The notes beneath the pieces are model-generated. The model ran no database searches. It was not told where the DNA came from and worked only from the letters and a program-made list of their open reading frames with translations. The position numbers and the translations under genes are program-made. A stretch of DNA of 64,000 nucleotides from Bacillus sp. SM2101 (GTDB lineage Bacteria > Bacillota > Bacilli > Bacillales > SM2101). The stretch lies in assembly GCF_018588585.1 (NCBI RefSeq), contig NZ_JAEUFG010000008.1:124001-188000 (forward strand). Reading direction: 5' to 3'. Shown one piece after another: positions 25,473-34,944 of this stretch (position 1 is the stretch's first letter; each line of letters opens with the position of its first letter).

Positions 25473-25694
25473 CAATGGTTGATTTTGTTTATCGTACTTA
25501 GAGATAAACGAGTATACTAACTAGTGCTTGTGGCATCATTTCTTCTCTTTAACAGTTCGCATATAATCTCAACTTGTTGTTATAATTAACATTAACAAGA
25601 AACTTCCAGAAGAAAAAAATCAAGTCTTTGGTGTCATTTTTTTAAATCATAACAATATGAATATTAGTGAAGTCAACAGAAAAGGAGACATGCG

Positions 25695-26459
25695 ATGATT
25701 CAGTTAAAAACATCTAGAGAAATAGCATTAATGGAAAAGGCAGGTGCTTTATTAGTTTCATGTCATAAAGAGATTGCAAAACTAATTAAACCAGGTATAT
25801 CAACATATGAAATAGACCAATTCGTTGAAAGATATTTAAAGGAACACGGAGCTACTCCTGAACAAAAAGGATTTCGCGGTTATGAGTTTGCTACATGTGC
25901 ATCCCTAAATGATGAAATTTGTCATGGATTTCCTCGCAAGAAGCCTTTGAATGATGGGGACATTGTCACGATTGATATGGTCGTTAATTTGGATGGGGGA
26001 TTAGCAGATTCAGCTTGGACATATGCAGTCGGACAAATCAATGACAAAACAGAAAAATTACTATCCGTAACGAAAGAAGCTATGTACAAAGGAATTGAAA
26101 AAGCACATGTTGGGAATAGAATGGGTGATATTGGTCATGCCATTCAAACATTTGTCGAAAATGAAGGGTTTTCAGTCGTACGAGAATTTGTTGGACACGG
26201 AATTGGACCAACTATTCACGAGGAGCCTCAAGTGCCTCACTTTGGTTTACCACATAAAGGATTGAGATTAAAGGAAGGTATGGTAATCACCATAGAACCT
26301 ATGGTGAATGTTGGTGCTTGGCAATCAAAAATGGATGATAATCATTGGACTGCCCGTACGATTGATGGGAGTCTATCAGCACAATATGAGCATACTATTG
26401 CAATTACAAAAGATGGACCTCAAATACTAACTGACCAACAAGAAAGAACTAATGTATAG
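25695..26459 (+). CDS. map: methionine aminopeptidase, type I
   Basis: Removes the initiator methionine from nascent proteins. The 254-residue pita-bread fold shows all five metal ligands: D94, D105, H168, E201 and E232. H77 in NDEICHGFP is the substrate-contact histidine. It is not in a ribosomal-protein cluster, so it is probably a second MAP, like YflG of B. subtilis, rather than the housekeeping copy. The ATG has AAAGGAGAC before it. Metal ligands are in order and length is standard, so the enzyme should be active. Confidence 0.92.
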   Translation: MIQLKTSREIALMEKAGALLVSCHKEIAKLIKPGISTYEIDQFVERYLKEHGATPEQKGFRGYEFATCASLNDEICHGFPRKKPLNDGDIVTIDMVVNLDGGLADSAWTYAVGQINDKTEKLLSVTKEAMYKGIEKAHVGNRMGDIGHAIQTFVENEGFSVVREFVGHGIGPTIHEEPQVPHFGLPHKGLRLKEGMVITIEPMVNVGAWQSKMDDNHWTARTIDGSLSAQYEHTIAITKDGPQILTDQQERTNV

Positions 26460-26509
26460 ATACATTATAACTTAAGGGTGACTACAGTGGTTTGTTACAA
26501 CCTGAAAGA

Positions 26510-26548
26510 GCTGTTAACAAGATATATTCCAAAGAATAACAGCCTATT
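26510..26548 (+). terminator. possible weak terminator after map
   Basis: GCTGTTA (26510-26516) and TAACAGC (26537-26543) pair over a 20-base loop and are followed by CTATTTG. The stem is short and the T run poor. Confidence 0.35.
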
Positions 26549-26606
26549 TGATTAAACATAATCTTTTAAGAGTCAATTGTAATGGCTGTAACTTCAATTA
26601 TAAAAT

Positions 26607-26894
26607 TCATTTGAGTAAGTTGTGAAAAAAATATTTTGCACTAATTAAAAATAGAGCAGGATACAAGCCTATAATAATATTAACGAGGTAAGACATTGTA
26701 CAGTAAAATGAATTCTTCTTATAAATATGGTAAGCAATCAGTGCAAGTAACGATCCAAAGTAAGAAAGTGTACTGAAGAATAAGTGACCATTCTTTGCAT
26801 CTAATAATTTTAATAGGAAATAACCGAGTGTTGAACCATTTAAGAATAGGATAATGTAGGAAGTAAATAACAAACATATATGTATGTTCTTCAT
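26607..26894 (-). CDS. small membrane protein, 95 residues
   Basis: Three hydrophobic segments (about 4-28, 36-57 and 65-87) separated by short polar turns, with a KK pair between the second and third. There are no recognised motifs. GAGGTG six bases before the ATG supports translation. It is isolated on the minus strand, between map and the third sensor kinase. The function is unknown. Confidence 0.6.
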   Translation of the reverse strand: MKNIHICLLFTSYIILFLNGSTLGYFLLKLLDAKNGHLFFSTLSYFGSLLALIAYHIYKKNSFYCTMSYLVNIIIGLYPALFLISAKYFFHNLLK

Positions 26895-27054
26895 GTAAAC
26901 ACCTCACCCATAATCTTATGAACAAGTAAAAACATCTAGAACAGAAAAAAGCACGAATTGAAAAGGTAAATCATATTTATTTTAAGTTTATTCCAAAAAA
27001 TTATAACCACGTGATGAAGCGGTAAGGCTATACAACTTTTAAAGGTTGAATAAG

Positions 27055-27088
27055 ATAAAAAGGACCTCATCTTTTATGAGGTCTTTTT
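27055..27088. terminator. bidirectional terminator downstream of the PAS membrane kinase
   Basis: GACCTCAT/ATGAGGTC (27063-27082) with T runs on both sides. On the minus strand it would end the kinase transcript. The rest of the gap 26895-27201 shows nothing else. Confidence 0.8.
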
Positions 27089-27201
27089 TTAGTGATTTTA
27101 TATTATTGAAGTATGTAATAGTTAACTAAGACAACAGATGTTAAAAGAGAAATGATTAGATGAAACTATTAATAATATTGTTCACAAACAAAAAAATACG
27201 T

Positions 27202-28761
27202 CTATTGTAGTGGAAGCAGGATCGCTACAGTTGTTCCTTCATTCTCTTTGCTAGTAATAGATAGTTCTCCTTTGTGGTCTTGAATAATTTTTTGGCTTAT
27301 CATCATCCCAAGACCTGTCCCACTTTCTTTCGTAGTGAAGAACGGGTTGCCTATGTTCTCAATAATTGAACTTGGTATACCTTGTCCATCATCTTGTACC
27401 TCAATTAGCAGGTTATTACTTGTGCTCGTACAGAGTAAGTGAATGGTTCCACCTGTTGGCATTGCTTCAATGGAGTTTTTTAATAAATTTATAAACACTT
27501 GCTTTAACTGGTTCGCCTCACATGTAAGGAGAGTAGATTTATTTGAATTCTCGTAATGGATATTGACGTCACGTAAATTACATTCTGATTGAAACAGTAG
27601 AATGACGTCTTCAATAATTGTATTGATTTTTACTTGTTCGTATTTTACTGCTTGTGGCTTGGCTAAGATTAAAAACTCACTAATAATTAAGTTTATACGT
27701 TTGAGTTCATCTAATATTAATTTGGAATAATATTTATACGGATTATTTTTATCACTATCTATAATTTTCATGAATCCTGATATGACTGTTAATGGGTTAC
27801 GGATTTCATGTGCAACTCCTGCAGCCATTTCACCCACTACTGCAAGTTTTTCAGACTGAATAAGCCTTGCTTCTGTTTCTTTTTTACTACTAATATCTCT
27901 GGCTATGACTGAAATAGCTATGATTACTTGTTGGTCATTGTAAATGGGTGATAATGTGATTTCAGCATCTACATCTTTCCCATGTTTACCTTTATCACTG
28001 AATGGTAATGCAACAATCCTTTCTCCAGATAGGACTCGTTGTAATAATTCATTTCTTTCTTCACGTTTGAAGTTGATTTTTTCAATGTGAAATCCTACAG
28101 CTTCTTCGTAGGTCCAACCGTAAATTCGTTCAAATGCATCGTTCATCATAATTATAGTCCCATTTATATCTAATAACAGAATAGCATCGTTTGAATTTTC
28201 GAAAAAAGATTGGAAGTATTCTTGAATAGATATCAATTGTTGCTTCATTATTTGTTCGCTATGTTGAGCGCTTAACCAGAGCTGTCTCGTATTAATTGCT
28301 AAAAAAATAAAAAATATCGTAGTTAATACGGTGAAGTAACCGAAATAGATATCTGTTGTTGTCGAAGGAGTTGCAAAATTTTCTTCGTAATTTGTTACAA
28401 AGAAAAATATTAGCATGCAGGTAGCAATTGCCCCAGAAAAAATGATAGGTAGAACTTGATGATAAAGGGTGGTAACTATGATCCCAAATATGATTAGAAA
28501 ATAGTTCCCACTGTTAGGTGAGAAGAAGTTTAGAACAAAAAAATATGTGAACAATGAAATGATGATTACATACATCGTCAAAGTTGGATTGGCAGCTAGA
28601 AATATAAAGCTATATATTAAAAAAAGTAGGGCTATTCCAATCAGCATGATAGTGTGAAACTCATTTATATAAATGGAGATAGCTAATTCTATTGCGTAAA
28701 CAATAGATAGCATTTTACTTAAAAACTTGTTCCTATTATGGATAAATTCTTGTACATTCAC
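27202..28761 (-). CDS. membrane sensor histidine kinase with PAS domain
   Basis: A 519-residue kinase. Five to six transmembrane segments fill residues 15-165 with almost no external loop, so it probably senses within the membrane. One PAS domain (about 178-300, DAILLLDINGTIIMMNDAF) follows. HisKA has H318 in GVAHEIRNP. The ATPase domain shows FINLLKNSIEAM, DDGQGIP and PFFTTKESGTGLGM. The pattern is that of KinB/KinD-like or PAS-containing sporulation kinases, and no response regulator is nearby. The start ATG follows GACGAGTGA. The ATPase domain is very similar to that of the kinase at 7723, indicating paralogy. Confidence 0.86.
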   Translation of the reverse strand: MNVQEFIHNRNKFLSKMLSIVYAIELAISIYINEFHTIMLIGIALLFLIYSFIFLAANPTLTMYVIIISLFTYFFVLNFFSPNSGNYFLIIFGIIVTTLYHQVLPIIFSGAIATCMLIFFFVTNYEENFATPSTTTDIYFGYFTVLTTIFFIFLAINTRQLWLSAQHSEQIMKQQLISIQEYFQSFFENSNDAILLLDINGTIIMMNDAFERIYGWTYEEAVGFHIEKINFKREERNELLQRVLSGERIVALPFSDKGKHGKDVDAEITLSPIYNDQQVIIAISVIARDISSKKETEARLIQSEKLAVVGEMAAGVAHEIRNPLTVISGFMKIIDSDKNNPYKYYSKLILDELKRINLIISEFLILAKPQAVKYEQVKINTIIEDVILLFQSECNLRDVNIHYENSNKSTLLTCEANQLKQVFINLLKNSIEAMPTGGTIHLLCTSTSNNLLIEVQDDGQGIPSSIIENIGNPFFTTKESGTGLGMMISQKIIQDHKGELSITSKENEGTTVAILLPLQ

Positions 28762-29101
28762 TCGTCATCAGTCCTATTTATATAAGTATCTTAATATTAC
28801 CATAATTATGAAGTATAATGATATGAAAAATCTAAAATTTCTAATAATTAAGAAAAGAAAAATGTATGCACTAATTTATACAGCGAGTAGAAAGTGTTGT
28901 AAAGATTTTTTTACATTGACGCTTTTCGTAAGTTTTTCTTGTTAACGAAGGTGCCTTTATGATTCAATTTTGAGTCTTAAGAGAGACTCGGTAGTCATGA
29001 ACGTTGATAGTTTCTCTCGTGATTTTTTAGTAGTAAAGGAATTCAAGTGATTTAGGCAAATATTAGCTGCTTGGCATAATAACTGCATATATAGTTTTAG
29101 T

Positions 29102-29262
29102 AAAGGTTTTTTTTACATTGATTTTTGTTTATCATACCAAGAAAAAACACGCAAACAACTAGCATTCGTTGAACCTTTTCTTATCTAAAAATGATAAAAA
29201 TCATTTCATTGACTTAGTGACTTAGATGTAGGATGTAAAAATCAATAAAATTTACGAAAGGC
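29102..29262. repeat. dispersed MITE-like repeat, degenerate copy 8
   Basis: A decayed G-end (AAAGGTTTTTTTTACATTGA then TTTTTG) and internal TTCGTTGAACCTTTTCTTAT suggest an old copy directly before a better one. The ends are uncertain. The gap part 28762-29101 holds nothing recognised. Confidence 0.35.
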
Positions 29263-29265
29263 TGT

Positions 29266-29436
29266 TTTACGCATTAATTATTGCTTTTCGTAATAAGAGT
29301 TGTACACAAATATAACTACCGTTAAGGGCATATTCTCTTCTCTAAATGATAAAAGTCATGTCGTACACATCAGTTTCTCAAATGTAAGTTGAAAAAATAA
29401 ACTAAGCTTATGAGAAGATCCTTACGAAAAGAGCTA
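29266..29436. repeat. dispersed MITE-like repeat, copy 9
   Basis: Left G-end AAGGCTGTTTTACGCATTAA, the CTTTTCGTAATAAGAG block, and right reversed C-end CCTTACGAAAAGAGC. Its right end is less than 20 bases from the start codon of the next gene, so that gene's ribosome site abuts the element. Confidence 0.75.
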
Positions 29437-29453
29437 AAAAAAGAGGGGGAGAT

Positions 29454-30530
29454 ATGATGGATAAACTTAAAGAACTTAGGAAACTACTTCTAGAACTAAA
29501 TGTAGATGGACTTCTTATCACTAGTGCTCAAAATAGGCGGTATATAACAGGCTTTACTGGTTCTGCAGGAGTTGTACTTATTTCAGCAAATGAAGCTAAG
29601 TTACATGTGGATTTTCGTTATGTAGAGCAAGCGACCAAACAGGCAATTGGGTTTGACATTGTTAAACACAAAAGCAACACGATAAATGAGATCGCCAATA
29701 GTGTGTCTGTGCAGTCGGAGCTTATCGGTATCAAGAAGCTAGGTTTCGAACAAGAGCATCTATCATTTGGTGCATTTAAAATATATGAAGAAACTCTTTC
29801 CTCTCAGCTAGTTCCAACATCAGGGATTATTGAAAAGTTAAGGATGATAAAAACAGATGAAGAAATTGATACGATTAAAACAGCAGCAAAAATTGCTGAT
29901 GGGGCATTTAATCATATACTAGAATTTATACGCCCAGGTATTAGCGAGAAAGAGATAGCTAATGAATTAGAATTATTTATGAGAGAGCAAGGGGCAGACT
30001 CGTCATCATTTGATACGATAGTAGCATCGGGCTATCGGTCTGTATTTCCACACGGTGTTGCTACTCCAAAGATTATTGAGTATGGAGAGATGGTAACGCT
30101 AGATTTTGGTGCTCTTTATAAGGGATACCGATCAGATATTACTCGTACGATTGCTATAGGTGAGGCTGATGAACAATTAAAAGAAATTTATTATGTTGTT
30201 AAAGAGGCACTATCGTTAGGTGTGAAAGGAATGAAACCAGGTTTATCATGTAAAGCCGGTGATAAAATTGTTAGAGATTACATTACTGAAAGAGGTTATG
30301 GAGAATATTTTGGTCATGGGACTGGTCATGGCCTTGGTCTAGATTTACATGAACTTCCTTTTTTATCAGCTGTAGCTGACCATGTCTTACAGCCAAACAT
30401 GGTTATAACAGTAGAACCTGGAATTTATATCCCTCATCTTGGCGGTGTAAGGATTGAAGATGACATTGTCATAACAGATAATGGTAGTGAGCGATTAACA
30501 CATTCAACAAGAGAGCTGGTTTTCATATGA
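29454..30530 (+). CDS. aminopeptidase P-like M24 metallopeptidase
   Basis: A 358-residue Xaa-Pro peptidase-type enzyme. An N-terminal creatinase-like domain (about 1-125, RRYITGFTGSAG) is followed by the pita-bread M24 domain. Metal ligands are visible in LDFGALYKGYRSDITRT (two Asp), GHGTGHGLGLDLHE (His), TVEPGIY (Glu) and GGVRIEDD (Glu). It resembles PapA/YqhT or PepQ of bacilli and would release proline-containing dipeptides in the cytosol. Two ATGs in a row (29454, 29457) follow GAGGGGGAG; the second has slightly better spacing. A MITE-like copy ends immediately upstream. Confidence 0.88.
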   Translation: MMDKLKELRKLLLELNVDGLLITSAQNRRYITGFTGSAGVVLISANEAKLHVDFRYVEQATKQAIGFDIVKHKSNTINEIANSVSVQSELIGIKKLGFEQEHLSFGAFKIYEETLSSQLVPTSGIIEKLRMIKTDEEIDTIKTAAKIADGAFNHILEFIRPGISEKEIANELELFMREQGADSSSFDTIVASGYRSVFPHGVATPKIIEYGEMVTLDFGALYKGYRSDITRTIAIGEADEQLKEIYYVVKEALSLGVKGMKPGLSCKAGDKIVRDYITERGYGEYFGHGTGHGLGLDLHELPFLSAVADHVLQPNMVITVEPGIYIPHLGGVRIEDDIVITDNGSERLTHSTRELVFI

Positions 30531-30544
30531 TAGGAAAAAGGTTA

Positions 30545-30589
30545 ACAAAAAAAATACCGTATAGAGAGAATTGTCTCTTCTATACGGTA
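30545..30589. terminator. bidirectional terminator-like hairpin
   Basis: TACCGTATAGA and TCTATACGGTA form an 11-bp stem, extended by GAGA/TCTC past a bulge. The minus-strand side has a run of eight T, the plus side only ATTT. It lies between the M24 peptidase gene and the oppositely oriented clpE. Confidence 0.75.
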
Positions 30590-30623
30590 CAAATTTATCA
30601 TTTAATCTTCGATTCTATTAAGG

Positions 30624-30800
30624 AAAGGCTTTAGTGAAACTTTGTTGCTAAAATTAGCAAAGCAAGCTGGTGTTATATACGACTGTCATCGTCTTATGAT
30701 AGAAAAGAGGTGACACGTATAGCAGTTGTATAGATTGTTTTTTCATTGTTCGAAGCAGATTTGTCGTTGTGAGATATTTCTAAAAAGCTGATTTTAGCCT
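30624..30800. repeat. dispersed MITE-like repeat, degenerate copy 10
   Basis: Left C-end AAAGGCTTTAGTGAAACTTT then GTTGC; internal AGAAAAGAGGTGACACGTAT. The right boundary (AAAAGCTGATTTTAGCC) is uncertain. Confidence 0.5.
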
Positions 30801-30806
30801 TTAGAC

Positions 30807-32951
30807 TTATACAATTTGCTTTTCAACTACCTTAACTGTTATTTTTTCTGCTCTTATATCTGTGTGGAACTCTGTAACATCTTGGTTTTCGAGCAGTAAA
30901 TCAGCGATTTGATCCTCAAGCTGTTCTTGGATGACTCTACGAAGTGGTCTAGCTCCAAATTGAGGGTGATAGCCTAATTCAGCAATTTTTTCAATCGCTT
31001 CTGATGAAACAGTTAATATTAAGTTTTGATCTTTTAATGTTTGTTCTAGTTCTGAAATTAATAGCTCTACTATTTTCTGTAACTGTGCTTTTTCCAATTG
31101 ATTGAATTCGATAATGCTATCAAATCTGTTCAAAAATTCTGGTTTAAAGAATGAACCTAACGTATTTAGAATATTACTTTCTTTAATAGCATCGGTTCCG
31201 CTATGTTCAAAGCCTACTGTAATTGTTTTATGTGATGTTCCAGCATTACTGGTCATTATAATTACTGTATCTTTGAAGCTAACTGTTCTACCTTGGCTAT
31301 CAGTAAGACGGCCATCTTCTAAAATTTGAAGAAACATATGTTGCACATCAGGGTGTGCTTTTTCAATTTCATCTAATAAAATGATACTATAAGGATTTCT
31401 GCGGACTTTTTCTGTTAATTGACCTGCATCTTCGTGCCCAACATATCCAGGAGGTGAACCTATTAATTTTGATACCGAATGTTTCTCCATAAATTCACTC
31501 ATATCAAAACGAATCATCATATCCTTAGAGCCAAATAATTCTTCTGCTAAAGTTTTTGTTAGTTCCGTTTTTCCGACACCTGTTGGACCTACAAATAGAA
31601 ATGATCCAATTGGACGATGTTTTGCTTTTAAGCCAGCTCTGCTTCGACGAATAGCTTTTGCAACCTTCTTAACAGCTTCCTCTTGTCCTATTACTTTTGA
31701 TGATAAGTTTTTCTCCAAGTTTTTCATTCTATTATGTTCATCTTGTTGTAACTTCCCAACAGGGATACCTGTTTTTTCTTCAATAATTTTTTGAATAACT
31801 TCCGTATTTACCAATGCTTTCTCTATATTATTTTGATCTTTTAATTGTTTTTCTAGCTTGATTTCTTCGTGTCGTAAATTTGCAGCTTCTTCGTAATTTT
31901 CTTGATTTGCTGCAACCTCCTTTTCTTTTGTTATTTGAGATAGGCGATCTTGTATAGCTTGTTCATCGGTGTGACCAAACTCTAAATTAATTTTCGATCC
32001 AGCCTCGTCAAGTAGATCAATAGCTTTATCAGGTAAGAAGCGATCTTGGATGTAACGGTGTGATAAAGTGACACATTGTGTGATTGCTTCGTCAGTATAT
32101 TTTACATGATGGTAGTTTTCATATTTTTCTTTAATACCATGTAATATTTGTTCCGCTTCATCAGTTGTTGGTTCTGCTACAGTAACCGGTTGAAAGCGTC
32201 GTTCCAAAGCAGCATCCTTCTCAATTTTGCGATATTCATTAAGCGTTGTTGCTCCAACCACTTGCAACTCGCCCCGAGCAAGTGCTGGTTTTAGGATGTT
32301 ACCTGCGTCCATAGAGCCTTCGGCTGAACCAGCTCCAACTAATAAATGGATTTCATCAATGAAAAGAATAATATTTTTTCTTCTTTGAAGCTCTCCAATG
32401 ATTCTTTTTATACGGTCTTCGAATTGACCACGCACACCAGTATTTGCTACTAAAGATGCAACATCAAGTAAATATACCTCTTTATTTAACAGTTTAGTCG
32501 GGACATTATTGTCAGCTATTTTTAACGCTAAACCTTCTGCTATTGCTGTCTTACCAACACCCGGTTCACCTATGAGTACGGGGTTATTTTTGTTGCGTCG
32601 ATTTAGAATTTCAATTACTCTATTTATTTCTTTGTCTCTACCGATAACAGGGTCAATTAAGCCTGCTTTGGCAGCATGTGTGATGTTGCGTCCAAATTGA
32701 TCTAATAATCCTCCTCTGCCTCCATGTTGAGTTTGTTTGCTATGTTCTTTGGACTCGGATGATGATTGAGAACCTTGAAACATGTGCTCAAAAGGAAATT
32801 GCGAAAACCCTTGGAAGCCAGAGGGTGTATTTAATTTATTACGTTCATTGATAAAGCATTCTTGGCATAAAGGTAATTGTTCCTGGTTACCGTTTATGTT
32901 CAGTTTAACTACAATAGCAGCTTCTTTATTTTTACAAACTTGACATTCCAT
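30807..32951 (-). CDS. clpE: ClpE, AAA+ unfoldase of the Clp protease
   Basis: ClpE feeds unfolded proteins to ClpP during heat or disulphide stress. The N-terminal zinc finger has C3, C6, C29 and C32. The first AAA+ module has Walker [10 protein letters not shown] (128-136) and [13 protein letters not shown]-like coiled stretch ([19 protein letters not shown]) lies between the modules. The second module has GPTGVGKTE near 452-460 and [12 protein letters not shown]. The length of 714 residues is typical, and zinc finger plus UVR separates it from ClpC and ClpB. GGAGG stands before the ATG. Three CtsR boxes and a consensus promoter lie upstream, as expected for a class III heat-shock gene. Confidence 0.95.
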   Translation of the reverse strand: MECQVCKNKEAAIVVKLNINGNQEQLPLCQECFINERNKLNTPSGFQGFSQFPFEHMFQGSQSSSESKEHSKQTQHGGRGGLLDQFGRNITHAAKAGLIDPVIGRDKEINRVIEILNRRNKNNPVLIGEPGVGKTAIAEGLALKIADNNVPTKLLNKEVYLLDVASLVANTGVRGQFEDRIKRIIGELQRRKNIILFIDEIHLLVGAGSAEGSMDAGNILKPALARGELQVVGATTLNEYRKIEKDAALERRFQPVTVAEPTTDEAEQILHGIKEKYENYHHVKYTDEAITQCVTLSHRYIQDRFLPDKAIDLLDEAGSKINLEFGHTDEQAIQDRLSQITKEKEVAANQENYEEAANLRHEEIKLEKQLKDQNNIEKALVNTEVIQKIIEEKTGIPVGKLQQDEHNRMKNLEKNLSSKVIGQEEAVKKVAKAIRRSRAGLKAKHRPIGSFLFVGPTGVGKTELTKTLAEELFGSKDMMIRFDMSEFMEKHSVSKLIGSPPGYVGHEDAGQLTEKVRRNPYSIILLDEIEKAHPDVQHMFLQILEDGRLTDSQGRTVSFKDTVIIMTSNAGTSHKTITVGFEHSGTDAIKESNILNTLGSFFKPEFLNRFDSIIEFNQLEKAQLQKIVELLISELEQTLKDQNLILTVSSEAIEKIAELGYHPQFGARPLRRVIQEQLEDQIADLLLENQDVTEFHTDIRAEKITVKVVEKQIV

Positions 32952-33028
32952 AACATAAAACCTCCATATTTAAAATTTATTGTTATTAATAAACTCTGAT
33001 ATCAGTTGAAATACAATTTAGTTTAGAC

Positions 33029-33045
33029 TTTGACTAACTTTGACT
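33029..33045. promoter_or_regulatory. CtsR operator 1 (leader-proximal)
   Basis: TTTGACTAACTTTGACT is a tandem heptad site close to the CtsR consensus (GGTCAAA-N3-GGTCAAA on the other strand). It lies in the clpE leader. Confidence 0.85.
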
Positions 33046-33082
33046 TTTAATATGAAAAATAGACCGATTGAATCGGTGGGTG

Positions 33083-33099
33083 TTTGACTAACTTTGACT
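33083..33099. promoter_or_regulatory. CtsR operator 2 (over the start site)
   Basis: An exact second copy of TTTGACTAACTTTGACT, covering the predicted transcription start of clpE just past the -10. Confidence 0.88.
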
Positions 33100-33101
33100 T
33101 T

Positions 33102-33130
33102 ATTATACTCTGACCTTTTTTGACATTCAA
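33102..33130 (-). promoter_or_regulatory. sigma-A promoter of clpE
   Basis: On the minus strand TTGAAT (33130-33125) and TATAAT (33107-33102) are separated by 17 bases, nearly the full consensus. Transcription should start near 33095, leaving a leader of about 145 bases. Confidence 0.82.
33109..33125. promoter_or_regulatory. CtsR operator 3 (in the promoter spacer)
   Basis: TCTGACCTTTTTTGACA is a slightly weaker tandem site lying between the -35 and -10 of clpE. Confidence 0.7.
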
Positions 33131-33253
33131 CTATTTTGTCTTGATTTCTAATAATTTACTTAAGGGTCATAAATGTTATTGGAATGTCGTACTAGAAAAC
33201 ATGGTGAACTTCTTCCATTAGCATGAACAATGGTAAAATTGATTGTTTATATA

Positions 33254-33406
33254 AAGGCTCTTCTCGTAACCTTTGTTGCTTTTTTTACTAAGAATGGACA
33301 GTATGATAAGTTTTACAACTCCATTAATTTAAGAGTAGAAAAGATCACGAGCAATTGGTATTCCCGTGTCTATACCTAATTAAAAAAAACAACAATCGAT
33401 GCGAAA
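33254..33406. repeat. dispersed MITE-like repeat, copy 11
   Basis: Left C-end AAAGGCTCTTCTCGTAACCT then TTGTTGC; internal AGAGTAGAAAAGATCACGAG; right reversed G-end AACAATCGATGCGAAACG. It is one of two copies in the gap 33131-33770. Confidence 0.8.
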
Positions 33407-33601
33407 CGAATATGAAGATTCTAGCTGAAAAAATGGAAGTGTAAAGGCTATTTAAGAAGTGATAGTCATGCATTAAATGTGGATTATGGAGAGAAGTAGG
33501 AATAATTTAGGTGATTATCATCATACTAACATCAAAGGAATAAATATGTAATTATTTAATTCAAGCTCATTTATTCTTTTCAGTTTTAGTACTTCAAAAG
33601 A

Positions 33602-33757
33602 AAAGGTTCTTTTCGAAAACTCTGTTGCTTTTTTAACTTACATTAGGGCAACTGTTGTGTAGTATATGATTTTGGCAGTCTTTAAAGAAAAAAGTCGCCT
33701 ATCGTGTTTAGTTCCAATTGGGGAGAGCAACAATGAAAGTTAAAAAACGGCCAACAA
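33602..33757. repeat. dispersed MITE-like repeat, copy 12
   Basis: Left C-end AAAGGTTCTTTTCGAAAACT then CTGTTGC; right end AGCAACAATGAAAGTTAAAA then AACGGCC. The right end runs into the 5' region of the orphan gerB gene and includes GGGGAGAG, which acts as a ribosome site for a 13-codon frame. Confidence 0.7.
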
Positions 33758-33774
33758 AATCAATAAGCAAATGA
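33733..33774 (+). CDS. possible 13-residue leader peptide
   Basis: MKVKKRPTKSISK is encoded right after GGGGAGAG, partly inside the end of a MITE-like copy. Its TGA overlaps the gerB ATG (ATGA), an arrangement typical of translational coupling. It may be chance. Confidence 0.25.
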   Translation: MKVKKRPTKSISK

Positions 33775-34871
33775 GGCACATGATGAAAGAGGGACTCAGT
33801 ACATTTCAGGTTGCAATAATGGTCTTTATGATACAAACAGGCATTGATCAATTAAGCTTACCACGTTATACCGCAGAAGCGTTTGGGACAAATGGGTGGA
33901 TTGGAATCTTAATATTTTCTGTGCTTGTCATTTTGAATTTAATACTTATAGCGTTAGTATTTCGTTTTGGAAAAGATAAAACCATATTTGAAATATTAGA
34001 AGACGTAATATCACCAATTCTTGTAAAGCCACTATATGTTTTTTTAGCTTTGTTGTGGAGTACAACTGGGGTCTTAGTTTTAAAGTATTATGACTTATTG
34101 TTACGTACTTTATATTATCCAACTATGCCTTCACTTTTATTTATTATCTTTACTTTAGTGATTACATATTGGCTAGTTAGAAGTGGAATATACCATATCG
34201 GGAAAACAACTGTTGTATTTTTTGGGCTTACTATATGGATTGTGTTGTTGTTTTTCTATTTAACACCTGAATTTAGGATTTTAAGATTTACACCCTTTAT
34301 TTTTGAAGGGGAGAAAAAGATTATTGATGGCGGTTTTGGTGTGTTAGATGCTTTTTTAGGTTATGAGCTAGTTATTTTAATCATCCCATTTATGATGAAA
34401 AAGAAATCAGCTTTTAAAGCATTGATGTTCGGGAATATCATTACAACATTCATTTTTCTTGTAAATAGCTTTGTTGCTTACGGTTATTTCAGTTATGACC
34501 AATTGGTAAATGACACGTATCCATTCATTACTATGATTGAATATTTTCAATTGCCTTTTTTTCAACGCTTAGATGGATTTATTGTTAGCTTATATTTCCT
34601 AAGAGTATTGATAACTATCGTTGTTTATTACTGGTCTGCAGATTTAGTACTTAGACATGCTGTGCCATCAATTAAGCCTCGTTATACGCTCTTGTTTTTA
34701 ATAATTTTAACTTTTTGTTTGTCCTTCATACCAAATCTCTCAAGAGAGTTAGATGAATGGGATATTTGGTTAGGATTAATAGAAGGGGTGGTATCGATTG
34801 CTCTGCCTGTCTTTTTATTATTGTTACTTAGTATTTCTCACGTAATAAAGAAAAGAAAAGGTGTGTCATAA
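33771..34871 (+). CDS. orphan GerB-family spore germination protein
   Basis: A 366-residue integral membrane protein of the GerAB/GerBB/GerKB transporter-like family, the ligand-sensing B subunit of spore germinant receptors. About ten hydrophobic segments run through the chain. Phrases such as TAEAFGTNGWIG and ITYWLVRSGIYHIGKT recur in the two B proteins of the ger operon 6-9 kb away, so it is a paralogue. No A or C gene adjoins it. It could swap into the receptor encoded nearby or be a leftover. ATG 33771 lacks its own strong ribosome site; MM at 33780/33783 are alternatives. Confidence 0.85.
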   Translation: MRHMMKEGLSTFQVAIMVFMIQTGIDQLSLPRYTAEAFGTNGWIGILIFSVLVILNLILIALVFRFGKDKTIFEILEDVISPILVKPLYVFLALLWSTTGVLVLKYYDLLLRTLYYPTMPSLLFIIFTLVITYWLVRSGIYHIGKTTVVFFGLTIWIVLLFFYLTPEFRILRFTPFIFEGEKKIIDGGFGVLDAFLGYELVILIIPFMMKKKSAFKALMFGNIITTFIFLVNSFVAYGYFSYDQLVNDTYPFITMIEYFQLPFFQRLDGFIVSLYFLRVLITIVVYYWSADLVLRHAVPSIKPRYTLLFLIILTFCLSFIPNLSRELDEWDIWLGLIEGVVSIALPVFLLLLLSISHVIKKRKGVS

Positions 34872-34895
34872 AACACATGTTCAATGATCAATAGA

Positions 34896-34934
34896 AAAAA
34901 CGAGCAGCTATTTAATTTCATAGCGCTCGTTTTC
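34896..34934. terminator. bidirectional terminator
   Basis: AAAACGAGC pairs with GCTCGTTTT, extended by GCTAT/ATAGC over an 8-base loop, with A and T runs on the two sides. It separates two convergent genes. Confidence 0.85.
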
Positions 34935-34944
34935 ATACCGTCAA

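Noticed and set aside
28727-28945. 72-codon plus-strand ORF
   Set aside because: It overlaps the 5' end of the minus-strand kinase and has no ribosome site.
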